Shown here: positions 1 through 10,727 of the stretch, in pieces
Layout of the letters: the number at the start of each line of letters is the position of its first letter
Numbering within the stretch: the stretch's first letter is position 1
Source of the DNA: Fulvia fulva
Lineage: Eukaryota; Ascomycota; Dothideomycetes; Mycosphaerellales; Mycosphaerellaceae
Reading direction: 5' to 3'
Length of the DNA stretch: 64,000 bases
Assembly (NCBI RefSeq): GCF_020509005.1
Contig: NC_063015.1
Location: 4,030,001 to 4,094,000 of the forward strand
The notes under the pieces: generated by a model
Database searches by the model: none
What the model saw: only the letters and a program-made list of their open reading frames with translations
What the model was told of the DNA's origin: nothing
Made by a program: the position numbers and the translations under genes

Positions 1-1581
1 TGTCGGAAGATGAATGTAGTAGTACTGGCCAGAGTTGTTGTCCAGATGCGCTATCCAGCCTTCTGGCAGGGGAGGCGGGCTGACTGGACCTTGATTCGAA
101 GCTCCAGGTTGTGGCGACGTAGATTGGTTTGCGGCTGCTATATTGATGTTGGCCAGTCCTGAAGATGCTGAGGAGGCACCGTTTTGCTGCGAAGCTCCTG
201 GCTGAGGTGATGGTGGAGAGTGAGATTGGCTTCGTGGATCATTGGCAAAAGCTGGATGTCCTCGAACGTTGGGGTCAGTAGGTCGCCTTCCTGAGTCGCT
301 TGCTGCAGCTCCAGCGACTGTAGCACCCGCGGGACTGGGATATTTGCCCTTTTCGTTGGGATATGGTGAATGCACAGTGCCAGCTGTAGGCGGAGAATAA
401 GCTGGGGGTGGCTCTTCATTAAGATTCATGCTGTTCATCCCGCCTTCCAGATTTGAGGGACTTGAAGATGGCTGAGGAGGTCTTGGGTAGCTAGGCTGTC
501 GGTTTCTGGGCTGCTGTTGTGTGGGTACTGCGTCCCCCCTTGACGCGACTTCTTCCACTCCCTGGAAAGCAATCGGCGGCCCATGTGGTGCTGGATCACG
601 TTCAGTCGGACTCCATCTTCCAGATTGCTGTTGTGATTGCGCTGGCGCATTCAACGTCCCCTGGCGAGGCCGAGGCGCTGCATAGTGCGCTCTCCTAGCT
701 GCAGCTGCCGCGCTCTGCGCCTGCATCTCGTTCAACGTGTTCGTGCCAGGTATGCCCGACGCTGCGTACCGTGCCTCGATCCCACTCAATCCAGAGCCTG
801 GTGCATCGACCGGGGTCTCAGGTGGTGGAGGAGAGCCTCTTGAAGCTCTTGTCGTTGCGTTGGAAGCTGTACTGCTGAGTCTGTTGACGCCTGCTGGATC
901 TGGGATGTGCATTCTGTTCTGCGCTGCTGCCACTGCCGCACTTGAGCTAGCTGCTGGAGGCGCTGCACCAAGGGGAGGCGGGTAGAATTGCTTTTGGTAG
1001 TCTTCAGTCGACGGCGCACTGGCCTTTCGCTGTGGCTTGACCTGGAAGAGGCCATCATCGTCGTCGCTCTTGTGCGGCGGCTCCGGTCCTCCTGGTGAAT
1101 CTGGTGGCAGAATGTTCATAGCTGGAGTGCCTCTCCTCTCAGCCAATCTCGACGAAGACACGGGCGAGCCTCCATATCCTCCTGCCGTTGGTCGATTTGG
1201 ATCGCCTGGCGCAAAGCGGGGTCGCCCAGTCGTCCCACTCCCGTCCGAAGACATGCTGCCAGCTCGCTGTGACGGAGGACCACTGCCTCTCCCCTCCTCT
1301 GCTAGCTCTTGCGGTGTGCCCGTTCTACTCGGTGGCTTGGCTAGCGGTGCAGCGCTTGGCATTGGCTGGCGTCGCGAACGCTCGTCTGGGTATGGGAGGG
1401 GTCCACTCGGCGGCGGTGATGTGGGTGCACCATAGGAGCTCGGCGGTACTCGATACTGTGCCCATTGCTGAGGGGGTTCTGGCGAGGCCTGCTTGTTCAT
1501 GCGGAGAGGCTGCGGTGTCTCACGTTCGGCAGGCGCAGCGTCTGGTTGCAGGAACAGCTCCTCCCTGCTGTGCGAAGCCAT
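1..1581 (-). CDS. WW-domain protein with long disordered N-terminus (C-terminus outside window)
   Basis: A continuous minus-strand frame without stops runs from the ATG at 1581-1579 to the window edge, 527 residues so far. It begins MASHSREELFLQP, and an in-frame TGA lies about 40 nt upstream, which fixes the start. Residues 1 to about 500 are low-complexity, rich in Pro, Ser, Gln and Ala. Around residue 506 a WW domain begins: LPEGW, then the aromatic strand GQYYYIH. The second tryptophan lies beyond the edge. WW domains bind proline-rich ligands, and the protein itself is proline-rich, so it is probably an adaptor; this is inference. No intron is needed. I do not recognise the specific family. 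The gene is divergent from the MYND gene to the right. Confidence 0.8.
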   Translation of the reverse strand, partial: MASHSREELFLQPDAAPAERETPQPLRMNKQASPEPPQQWAQYRVPPSSYGAPTSPPPSGPLPYPDERSRRQPMPSAAPLAKPPSRTGTPQELAEEGRGSGPPSQRAGSMSSDGSGTTGRPRFAPGDPNRPTAGGYGGSPVSSSRLAERRGTPAMNILPPDSPGGPEPPHKSDDDDGLFQVKPQRKASAPSTEDYQKQFYPPPLGAAPPAASSSAAVAAAQNRMHIPDPAGVNRLSSTASNATTRASRGSPPPPETPVDAPGSGLSGIEARYAASGIPGTNTLNEMQAQSAAAAARRAHYAAPRPRQGTLNAPAQSQQQSGRWSPTERDPAPHGPPIAFQGVEEVASRGDAVPTQQQPRNRQPSYPRPPQPSSSPSNLEGGMNSMNLNEEPPPAYSPPTAGTVHSPYPNEKGKYPSPAGATVAGAAASDSGRRPTDPNVRGHPAFANDPRSQSHSPPSPQPGASQQNGASSASSGLANINIAAANQSTSPQPGASNQGPVSPPPLPEGWIAHLDNNSGQYYYIHLPT

Positions 1582-2813
1582 GATGTCGTCGCCGCTGCTG
1601 CGACGCGGTCAACGTTGTCGGCGGGGGTGACTGCGGCCACGCGCACGATGTGCTGTATAACTGCGCCTTCCCTGCTCTGAGTCTCTGACCTCCAGGGCTG
1701 CTTCCCTGCCTTGCATGTGCTGTCGATCGCTGCGATCGTGTTTCCGAGGCTGGAGGCGCCGTGCAAGATGTTGACGGCTGCGATACTACCTACCTACGCT
1801 ATACCAGCAGGTATCTTACACAAGCTCGCGCGTCGAGGCCCAAAAGTGACGGCGTAGCGACCTCTCGACTCTCGAGCATGCGCGCTTACAGGTTGTCTGC
1901 AGAGCGACGTGGATCCTGGGACATGGACATGTTGCACTCATTGGCTGCTCGAAGCGCCTGCATTTCTTGGCCACGTGACCTCGAAGATGGAGACAGGAGG
2001 TCGCAGAAGAGGTCGCAGTTCTGTTGGTTGCCCATACGATCACGTTCATGAACCTCGTCGCTGTGACAGTGTACTTGACGAGGATATTGCGCACTTTGGT
2101 GGAGAAGCATCGTGCCTGAGGCTTTCACAAAAGTGGACCCTGGCATTCTCCTTTCGACGTTTGATTAGTATGCTTCTTTACTATACCTCCCACTTCAAGA
2201 TGTATGCCCCTCAATCGACTGAGCTAGGAGCAAACACACGACCGGCGGAAGATTGGTATGCACAGGCTCGTCCATACTACCGAGTTGTCACGTGCCGCGT
2301 GGACCAACAGCACCGCAGAGATGGCAATACCAACAACGCGATCCTCAGTGCACTACACGGAACATCGTCCACGAGCATCTCTATGACATGAGCTGAAATC
2401 ACGATCCGTTGGTCATTCGATGGAGGATATCAACCTTGCCCGCTCCCAACAACTACGACAGCCATTGCGCAGCGTCGTACAGCAACAATGCGTTGCATCA
2501 TGGCAGGCTGTTTGACCGCTACGTCTATTGAGGTCTCCAGTGATACCGACAGTCCAAGCACGTGAGATGAGCTCGATGCGCTGAAGGACAGACATCTTCG
2601 CAGTCGGGTTTCAAGCCACTCCACTCTATGTGCAACAACTGCTAGAAGCCTCTTTCACATGCTAGAGCGGGACACGATTATGCACGTACCACCCACTTCC
2701 GCAGGCTTCCCGACCCGAACGGGAGCAAACACTGCATCTGACTCAAATGATTCCCAACGCCAAACTTTTCAGATTCGCGCACCAACTTCCCGCACAAACG
2801 CCCCGTCATCAGA
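1582..2813. other. Intergenic region between divergent WW and MYND genes
   Basis: About 1.2 kb between two gene starts pointing away from each other, so it should hold both promoters and 5' leaders. Short open frames here have no recognisable content. I see no repeat, RNA gene or further exon. Confidence 0.5.
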
Positions 2814-4791
2814 ATGGCCATTGACGAAGAGCTCTCAGCACTCAGTCTCGGAAAGGAGACAACACAGGTTCCTGTCTGTGCAACGTGTCAATCACCAGCA
2901 AATTTGGCTTGCAAGGGTTGTCTACTCGTCACTGTAAGACCAACACCAACTATCCGCCATCCGCTGGATACTGACATCGACCTGTAGTACTGCGGCACAG
3001 AATGCCAAAAGGCCCACTGGGCTATCCACAAGTCGGACTGCCGCTGTCCACTTTCCAAAGATGACTGGCAGCTATCTTGGGTTGTTCAGAACCGATCTCC
3101 GGCCTTCACTGGCAATTCAGATGGTCTTGTAGCATTTGGCGGTAAGAAGTACTTCTGGGGCAATGTCCCAGCGTACGATGTGGTGAAGCTCGAGCGAAAT
3201 GAGGCCGCGATGTATCAGGGCAAGCTTCAGCTCTTGTTTGCAGGCAAGTCCTTGCATTCCACGTTCCTCGCATGTCACTGACAATTGAGCAGCGTCTGGC
3301 GATGTGCGCAACATCATCACGTCCATCTCATCTTTACCATCGACTTACAAGCGATCCATCCACGTCACCAGCAACGACCTCGACTTCGATGTTGTGGCGC
3401 GCAACATCATCATTCTGCTCATCGCCCTCATCGTTGAGGATGACGGAACAGCCGTCGACTGCATGCTCCACATCTGGTATTCCGCTGCCCTTCGCCAAGC
3501 GCATCTGGACATACTCACACTTCGAATTCGACCATTTATTGAGGACGTGACCCAGAAGGTTGCTTCAAAGCCAGCTGGAAGCCTCCTCGGAAAGACATGG
3601 ACACTCGGTTCCCACACCATCCGAGTCGAGCTTACCAAGCAGCAATGGGATGCTCTACTTCTTTTCTTCGACATACCACCGGGCTTGACCCCAGCCTTAG
3701 CTAAACAAGCTCGGGATGCCGTCGTTTCAGCACCTAGTCGACTCGACTACAGAGAGCGACACATGGTCATGCTGCAGCCATCACACCGTCTATGCTTCGC
3801 CAAGTTCCGAGAAGATGGTATCTTGTTGCCTTTCGGAAAATCGAGGGATCGGTACAGCGTCCCCAACCCGTAAGTGCTTACCACTTGAAGCAGTGTCCTG
3901 GTAATCATGACTGACATTTGACAGGACTTTCTGCCAGTCCACGTCATGGCCCATGAAGGACGATGCCGAGCCCACCGCTGGCTGGGACCTCGAAGACATC
4001 ATCAACACCTCTGCAGGCCCTGCCAAGAACGATTTCTACGGGAAGCTCTTCGTGCTGATTTCACAGAAGCTGTACGCCTTCCGCCAGAAGCTTGCAACTC
4101 AGGTCTTCGACTTCCGCCTTACCAACGTCAACGCTATCGAGCTCTCGGACGCATCAGGCGGCAATTCATACGCACGCATTGAGGTACAGCGCTCCTCGTA
4201 CCCTTATAGCGACTCTACTAACGACTCAAAGGTCTCCAACATCTCGGACGGTGGCTACCTCGGTATCAAGCGCACCGTCGAAAAGTTCGGTCCGATGCTT
4301 CAACACCCCAAGAAGAACCCTCATGCCACCCTCATCACGCTCTTCATGAACGCCACCCACGAGATCAACGCACAGCGCTCCGATCATGAAGCTCGAGCTC
4401 TCATGACACTGCAGACCCGTCGCATCGCGAAGTACATGACCTTTGGCCCCATGGACTTGCACAGCCCCTGCGGACCCCCGGTGATCAAGATGATGATGGC
4501 GCAGGAGCTCGTCAAGAATGTCGACCAGGACTTCGAGCAGTGAGTGCCTAGATTGGTTATACCCATATCACGTTACTGACAGTAGACAGGTACATGAAGT
4601 GGACCAACTTCAAGGAAGTGGAGCAGTCTGGCCGCCTGGAAGTGAAGAAGGAGAACACGATCATCGAGAAGTGGCCGATGAAGCTGAAGCTGAAGCCAGG
4701 ACAGAAGGGTGCCAAGGAAGAATTCGATCTGCTTCTTTCGTCGTCTCATACCGGTCAGGAGCGGTACGTCGAGTGGAAGGTCAAGCAATGA
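2814..4791 (+). CDS. MYND zinc-finger protein with DUF4470-like domain
   Basis: Five exons: 2814-2933, 2988-3243, 3293-3869, 3925-4539 and 4590-4791, giving 589 residues. All splice phases agree. The first exon junction rebuilds a complete MYND finger with Cys22, Cys25, Cys33, Cys36, Cys42, Cys46, His54 and Cys58. The next ~110 residues (WGNVPAYDVVKLERNE, then LQLLFAASGDVRNII) match the pattern of the DUF4470 domain that often accompanies MYND in fungi. The C-terminal half has no domain I recognise. Intron 2 (3244-3292) begins GCAAGT, a GC-AG intron. The other introns begin GTAAGA, GTAAGT and GTGAGT. MYND fingers usually mediate protein interaction; the exact role is unknown. Confidence 0.88.
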
Positions 4792-5461
4792 TGGCTTGGT
4801 CCAAGCCTATAGCGCAGGACATAGTTGTCAGTCCAGCTGTACAGCAGTGTATGTCAGCAGCTCCATTGTGGAAGCGCATGGCATTGTAAGTCTAAGGTAG
4901 AGTTCTTTATCCTGCACCAGAAGATTGATCCTGTACGACTTCCCAACTCTGTCCAGGCTTGATCACATGCTAGGCCTGCCGGCTTTGCCTAGATAACAAC
5001 TCAAGATTGTGCTGATCTCGGACAGTGTACATGGCTTGGTGGCTCATCGGTATGGCGCAAGTGGTTGCCATGTCTGAAGAAGGAAGCGGATGTGAAGGCT
5101 GCTGAAACATTCTCGTGCTACTGCGGTTCGCTGGTTCGCTCTCGTTACAAGTCATGTGTGGCTGTTCTTTTGCTTCATGTTATTTTGCTTGACTGATCAC
5201 CTTGACGGCGAAGCGACTTACTACAGCACATCACTCATGCAGGACCGCGTTTCAAGTATATCGATACAATTATACTACTGAATGATATCGTGCTGAGCAT
5301 TACTGAGCACTTACAGCCGTGGTTCTTTCGTCTAGCGTTTGCTTGTTTCATTCACTTCATGAAGCATGTGATTGTATGCAGCCACTGCCGCTAGACTAAT
5401 CATAAATCGATACTTCGGTGGTGCACACCGCATCACGCTATAGCTATTGGATACAGTCTCT
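4792..5461. other. Convergent intergenic region
   Basis: About 670 bp between the 3' ends of the MYND and reductase genes. Only short frames without recognisable content; expected to hold both 3' UTRs. Confidence 0.5.
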
Positions 5462-6784
5462 TTACAATCGGCTGTTAGATCTAAGGAGGGTATTCCACTC
5501 GTTTTTTATCTGCTCGAGCACTTTCCAAGCTCTCTCTCCATCGCGGCCAAATTGACTCTGCGTCTCTAGCGTTAGAGGCTGGTGCAACCGATATTTCCCA
5601 ACTGTGCTGGTCATGCTATCCTCCTTTATGACATCGACCTTTCCGCAGTATCCCCAGCCTTCGGTATCCGCCCTTAAGACTTCTCCGTGACCTCTAGCCG
5701 ACACTACGCTCCTCCATTTTCCCTTGCCGTCTACACGCTCCCTCTCGTCAAGTTGATCGAATGGTGCTATTGCACAGTGTACAATACTGACAGCGCCTTT
5801 GTATGCTCCAACGACGTGCCACCGTGACCCTAGTAGCCTGGACGCGTAGAGCATGAGGCCCATCATGATCGTTAAAGGCCAGCCTAGAGCTGCAATAGAG
5901 GTCGGGCAGACACCGGGATGCGTGATATATATCTTCGGTCGTGAATCTGAGGCAGCCAGAAAGTCCTTGACACTCGATGCTGTGGAAGGAAGCTCGGACG
6001 TTAGCACCAGGAGTTCAATGAGCCTCTTGGAGCCTTCGTATACTAGGTTCGTCTTGAGGCCCTGTATATCATCAAGGTGTAAGGCATCGGCTGTAGCGCA
6101 GATACTTCCGACCCAATTTATGCGTGTTTGAGAGTCGAAGAGCGGCGACAACCAGTGTGTCAACATGTAATGACCAAACACATTTGCCAAATAGACTTGC
6201 CCCGGTGCTGGCTCGGTCGATGGGCTCCTATCTATGGGCGAGGATGGGAGCTGCGGCTTGGCCAGTTGCCCGATTGGCACTTTCGCTGAGTGAGGATGGG
6301 TCGTGTGGTATACGACATCCTTTGCTGAGTCCAATTAGCACGCATATACTTCTGACCTGACCAGCCAGTCATTCCAGCGTTCCAGATCACAACATCGAGA
6401 GGATTCCCTTCTGTAAGAAGCATGTCTGCCAGGGCTTTGACAGATACGAGCCGCGAGAGATCAAGGAGAACTCCTCGTAGAACAACTCGCGATCTTACTG
6501 TAGCAGCCGTGGCACTATCATTGCGATGTATTGTTCCAATCGTATTGTCCAGATGTTTGCTAAGCTTGTCCGTTGTAGTCTTCCGCTTCTGAGTGTCTCG
6601 AGTGGAGAACAAGAGGCTAAGCTTCTTGGTCGGTGATGCTGTATGTAGGAACTCGTCTATAAGACGACAGCAGACTGCAAAGCCCAAGCCACTTCAGCCG
6701 GTCAGATGGCCGACTACTGTTCGATGTCATTGCTCTTCTGACTTACCTGTTTGTGCCGGTGGCTAGAATCGTGACCGAGTCCAT
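5462..6784 (-). CDS. Erg27-like 3-ketosteroid reductase, frame disrupted
   Basis: Exon 1 is 6747-6784 (MDSVTILATGTN). A GTAAGT intron (6692-6746) follows and splices to give the nucleotide-binding motif TGTNSGLG. Downstream are NAGMTGW, the ANVFGHYMLTHWL segment, VGSI, the catalytic YEGSK and HPGVCPTSI. Together these are characteristic of Erg27, the short-chain dehydrogenase that reduces the 3-keto group in sterol C-4 demethylation. Near 6325-6356 the frame must change. Either a 32-nt intron (GTCAGA...CTCAG) is removed, which is unusually short, or there is a 1-nt indel: the unspliced peptide QKYMRANW lies where Erg27 proteins carry a similar Trp-rich stretch. About 420 residues if the frame were continuous, a normal length. 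It may be a paralogue or a recent pseudogene rather than the main Erg27. Confidence 0.7.
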
Positions 6785-8937
6785 TACTGCCTAGACCAGA
6801 GCTCTTTCCAACCGCGCAGAACTTTGCCCCGGGAGGCCTCAGTACTTAGGAGGCCGCGGTCTCGGCTTCTTCAATATCACAACCAGAGGATAAGATCTGG
6901 GTAGGGGTCCTGCTCGTATTGAAGCATTGTGTGGAATTGTCTCTTGCTTCACTGCCAAGCAATTGTTCCTGACACAAGATTTCAGCGCAAGCAGATCTTT
7001 GCGCTGACCTCCCATTCACAGTAGTTCTATCATTACCAGCTCTGTCCTAGCTGGATCTTGTTGGTTTAGCGCTCCATTGGCTTCGTCAAAGGCTGAGGAA
7101 TACTCGTGGCAGAACCTTATTGCTCCTCTCGTCTCCACGTGACATGGAGCCACACGGACTCCCCTAAGCCACCCAGAGGACGAGGACAAGCTCGAGATGC
7201 TCGCATATGTACGTAGACACCAGCATGCCGAAGTTTAGCCACATGGTGTCCACCAGAGATTCACTCCTGTGATGCGTTTCCACGTTTGCTTACCAGCGCT
7301 TGATGTATCATATGAGTAGACTTCGAGCAGCGTCGCGGCTTCTAGTCACTGCGAAGGTCCTCGAACCTGATGGTCAAGGAGGATACGAGAAATTATTTTG
7401 CCACCGCATGCCGCACGCAAGCATGCTGATTGCGTAGGGGATCTTGGATAACATGGTATTTCGCAAACATTCCTCTAGTAAGCTCTGATTTGAGCTTGTA
7501 GAAGTTCAGCGATACCTGTGGCAATCAGTTCGTTCATGTGTCGACTTTTTCGAGAGATCGCCATGAGTCACGAGCCCAGGTTGGGGTCCCAAATTGGACA
7601 ATTGATATGGACAGCATACCATTACACCATATCTGATAATCCCCGTCTGCGTGGCGTACAACTGGCAGGGACCGAGGTCGAGAGTGGCGACGGTAAGGAT
7701 GTAAGTGAATGAATAGCTCACCGATACGGTTAGCGTCGGTACATGCCAAGAGGCCTTGGCACGATCAGACAATTGGAATCAGCATTTCATGGCATTTCCA
7801 ATCTCAAAATATTCGGAGAATACGGGAGGGCTCCAGATAATACTACAGTTGTGGAGCCTGTGACTTGACGCAGTGCAGTCGTGTGAGTGCGGAATGGGGA
7901 TCTCTATCTACACTCAGTGGTGTTACTGTGCAAAGACCCGTGGCAGCGACAATATGCGCTTGAGCTTGGGCGAGGCCGTCGGAAGCTTTTCAAGAGCATA
8001 GCCGTAAGCAGGTTTCAGCTCTCGCACAAGTCACCAAGCGAAAAGCGCCAATCTGGAAACACCCGTCATCAGTCATTTTGGCCAAGATCGACGGCAAAGT
8101 GCGAAGGTGATGTCCCCAAAATGCGGTCCTAAGAGTCTCTTTGCAGTGTTTCTGAGTAGGAGGATTGCCCAGCATGGCACGGTTGTTGAGAATCACCGAT
8201 ACCACCGCGAAGCTGTGCACGCCATCGAAAGGCATTGACGCAGCTCGCGACTGGGTGCAACCACCAAGACCCTCAAGTGTTCCTTCAGTGTGCTTTCGAG
8301 ATACATGAGCCCCGGTCATGTGGATTCCATCCAAACACTTTGGACGGCAACAATCAGCCGAACGGTCGAAAACCCAGCGACAGAGCTCTGAGTCAAAACA
8401 AGACTGGATTTCATAGAAGGCTATAGCATGGTGTCCCGTCCATGTGAAGTTGGGGAAGGGACGGAAAAAATGTGCTGTTGGCGGTTGTGAACCTCCAAAG
8501 GTAAGCGTAGCGGAGTGGAGCTCTCTACCAACCCTTCTAGACTGCAAAGTAGCGTGCAATCCACGCTACCGCTACCCGACGTACAGTGCTTATTATACGA
8601 CGACATAGGCGTTAGCGACGAGTATATGTTTGCGAGTTCGCCAACAGGCACAGTGCGGTAGGTCACGTGACCCGAAAACTTGAAAGTTGACTAATCAGAG
8701 CGGGCGCCAAGGCTAGTTGAGGGCTGGTATAGAGCTTCACCCCCTCGCTGACGCCTCACCTACGTACTCGCAAGCTCGTACTCCGGTGTGGCTAGCGCTC
8801 GGTCGCTACGCTTAATAAAACCGCCGTGCGTTACGGTCACGTGCTCAATGACTGCGTGGACGTGAATCTGTTGATGCTACTATATATCACCTCAATGCAC
8901 CTAAAATACAAATGCACCCCTTCTGATCATCAAATGG
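6785..8937. other. Gene-poor stretch upstream of the Erg27-like gene
   Basis: About 2.1 kb with no coding region I can support. The longest frame (7990-8559, minus, 189 codons) is Cys-rich but matches nothing I know, and its codon content looks random. No RNA gene or transposon was recognised. Confidence 0.4.
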
Positions 8938-9150
8938 GCACCAGCCAGGAACCCAAGCACACGTATACGAAGCAGTACCAGCCTGGTAAGACCAGCACAC
9001 ACTAGATGAAGCGTCAACACACCGGGCACCAGCCTGGGAAGGCCAGCACACATCCTCGGCGGAGCTTTAAACACCGTGGCACCAGTCTGGGAAGACCAGC
9101 ACTCACCGACTGAACTGAAGGCAATCGCACCAGTCCGGAAAGACCAGCAC
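8938..9150. repeat. Degenerate ~51-bp-period repeat array, cluster 1
   Basis: Four to five imperfect units share a core like CACCAGCCTGGGAAGACCAG, at about 8938 (weak), 8975, 9026, 9079 and 9127. Spacing is 48 to 53 bp. The array lies just 3' of the gag-like gene at 9191-10467 and resembles the array at 10546-10702. Confidence 0.7.
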
Positions 9151-9190
9151 GACCAACACAACCGAATCGTGCCCAAAGTGCACTGGAGCA

Positions 9191-10467
9191 CTAAGTGCCC
9201 CGTTTACCGAGCTCTGTCTCAGGTTCATAGGCCTGATCATCAGGCAATGGAGCTTCTCCAAGGGCGCTTTGAGGGAAATCGCCGAGCTCGCTGAGATCGT
9301 CGTTCCCTGCTTCTGATTCTGCTGGACTGGCGAATTGGATGCCTGCAAGCTCGCTTTCTTCAACATCGAGCTCACTATCGCTGTCACCATATGCCGGTGC
9401 TTGCCTGCTGCCCTGGCCTTGAATGCCCGCAAGTTCGCTGACCGGGAGATTTTTGACGTCGTTGGCGAGCATCTCGTCCAGCACCTCATTGATTCCGAGA
9501 CGCCCAAGTTCACTTTCTGACACGTTGTCGATGTCGCTCAACTCAGCATCAGAGGCTGTGCGCTCGTTGTCTTTACTACTCTTGCTCTTGCTCTTGCTCT
9601 TGCTCTTGCGCTTCGACGCCTGCCTCCTGCGCTTCAGGTCTCCACCGCTTTGGTAAGTCCGTTGGCTTTGGGGATCTTATTCTTCAACCGACAGCTTCGC
9701 ATGAGCAACTTGTATTGCTGAAGAAGCTTTGGGTCTCTCCGGATGGCCTGCTCACCAAGCACGGCATCATCACCGACCTTGTCAGCACTACGTTGCCATT
9801 CGTCGACCTGACGTTGCAGGTCCTGGACGTCATACTCAAGGAGATCTACTTTCTCGTCCCGGTCTTGGATCTGCTCGAGAAGCTCTTGCTCCCTATTCCA
9901 AGCCTCTCTCCAGGCGTTTTCATTCTTGATCTGGAGGTTCAGCTTTTTCTTCTACCTCTTCAATACGTTCTTGGCGTTGTTCTCGCCGGGCTGATTGTGC
10001 GGATCGTCGGCGGGATCATATCGAGGAATCAGCCGTCGGCCTCGTCGACCTCCGCGAGCGCCTCGCTGTGCCCAGGATCCTCGGTATCCTTGGGATTCTC
10101 GAGATCTTCCTTGGAAGCTTTGCTCTTGTCCTTGAAAGCGTCCTTGGCCGCGAGAACCACGTTGCGTCTGGAAGTGCGGGACATTGAGCATCGCCGCGAT
10201 CTCGTCCGCGCTCATGAAGCGGACTGGGTGTTGCATCATGGGATTGAACCCCTGCTGCTGCATCTGTCCCGAACCGAAAGGCATCGGTGGACCGTACCAC
10301 TGAGGTTGCTGTTGCTGCTGATGCTGCTGATGCTGCTGATGCTGCTGATGCTGCTGATGCTGCTGATGCTGCTGATGCTGCTGATGCTGCTGATGCTGCT
10401 GAATGTGCTGGTTGGCGAATGGCATCTGGTACTGGCCGTTCGACTGCTGGTTCTGCTGCTGTTGCAT
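9191..10467 (-). pseudogene. Gag-like Gln-rich, RGG-rich coiled-coil protein gene B, disrupted
   Basis: Minus-strand coding remnant. It may start at the ATG at 10467-10465 (MQQQQNQQ), although the open frame extends upstream to 10626. In order: a Gln/His tract of repeated QQH; FMSADEIAAMLNVPHF; an Arg/Gly-rich segment (SRGQGRFQGQ, ARGGRRGRR); then an in-frame TAG at 9952-9954 where CAG (Gln) would fit. Beyond it the same frame gives a long charged coiled coil (EQELLEQIQDRDEKVDLLEY). Between about 9679 and 9634 the frame must shift by one. It then continues with KSKSKSKS and an acidic tail with repeated SELAG or SELG motifs, ending at 9191. Disorder, RGG and coiled coil suggest a nucleic-acid-binding structural protein. 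It could be a retroelement gag or a domesticated derivative; no polymerase lies nearby. Confidence 0.55.
10313..10402. repeat. 9-bp perfect tandem repeat, 10 units
   Basis: Ten head-to-tail copies of TGCTGCTGA on the plus strand. Read on the minus strand in the gene frame they encode a Gln-Gln-His tract. The array is perfect, which suggests recent expansion by slippage. Confidence 0.95.
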
Positions 10468-10545
10468 GGGCTGTCTGGACGCCGACGCATTGCTGTCATT
10501 GCTCTGCAATTGCTGGCTGGCGCATGCATCGCCAAGTGAACACTC

Positions 10546-10702
10546 CAGTACAACACCAGCCGTGAGGCCAGCGAGATGCACAGAGAGGAAGAAGCTCAGG
10601 TACAACACCAGCCGTGAGGCCAGCAAGATTTACAAAGGGAAATACGCTCAGGTACGACACCAGCCGCGAGACCAGTGAGATGTACGAAGAAGACGGGAAA
10701 CT
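10546..10702. repeat. ~51-bp-period tandem repeat array, cluster 2, three units
   Basis: Three units begin near 10546, 10597 and 10649, with the core ACACCAGCCGTGAGGCCAGC. They lie between the end of gag-like gene A and the start of gene B. The CACCAGCC core and the period match cluster 1 at 8938-9150. Confidence 0.85.
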
Positions 10703-10727
10703 CAGACCGACATGCACGTGACGAAAC

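Noticed and set aside
637..1766. Many overlapping frames on both strands at the left edge
   Set aside because: All overlap a continuous minus-strand frame that ends in a WW domain; composition shows they are shadows.
7990..8559. Minus-strand 189-codon Cys-containing frame
   Set aside because: No domain, no splice support and an Arg/His/Cys-rich composition typical of chance frames in GC-rich DNA.
9715..10539. Plus-strand 274-codon frame with a long Leu/Met repeat
   Set aside because: It is the antisense of the QQH repeat and coiled coil of the minus-strand gag-like gene, whose domains make sense.
8938..10702. CRISPR-like array
   Set aside because: Units are imperfect with no constant repeat/unique spacer pattern, and the genome is fungal; these are diverged tandem repeats.
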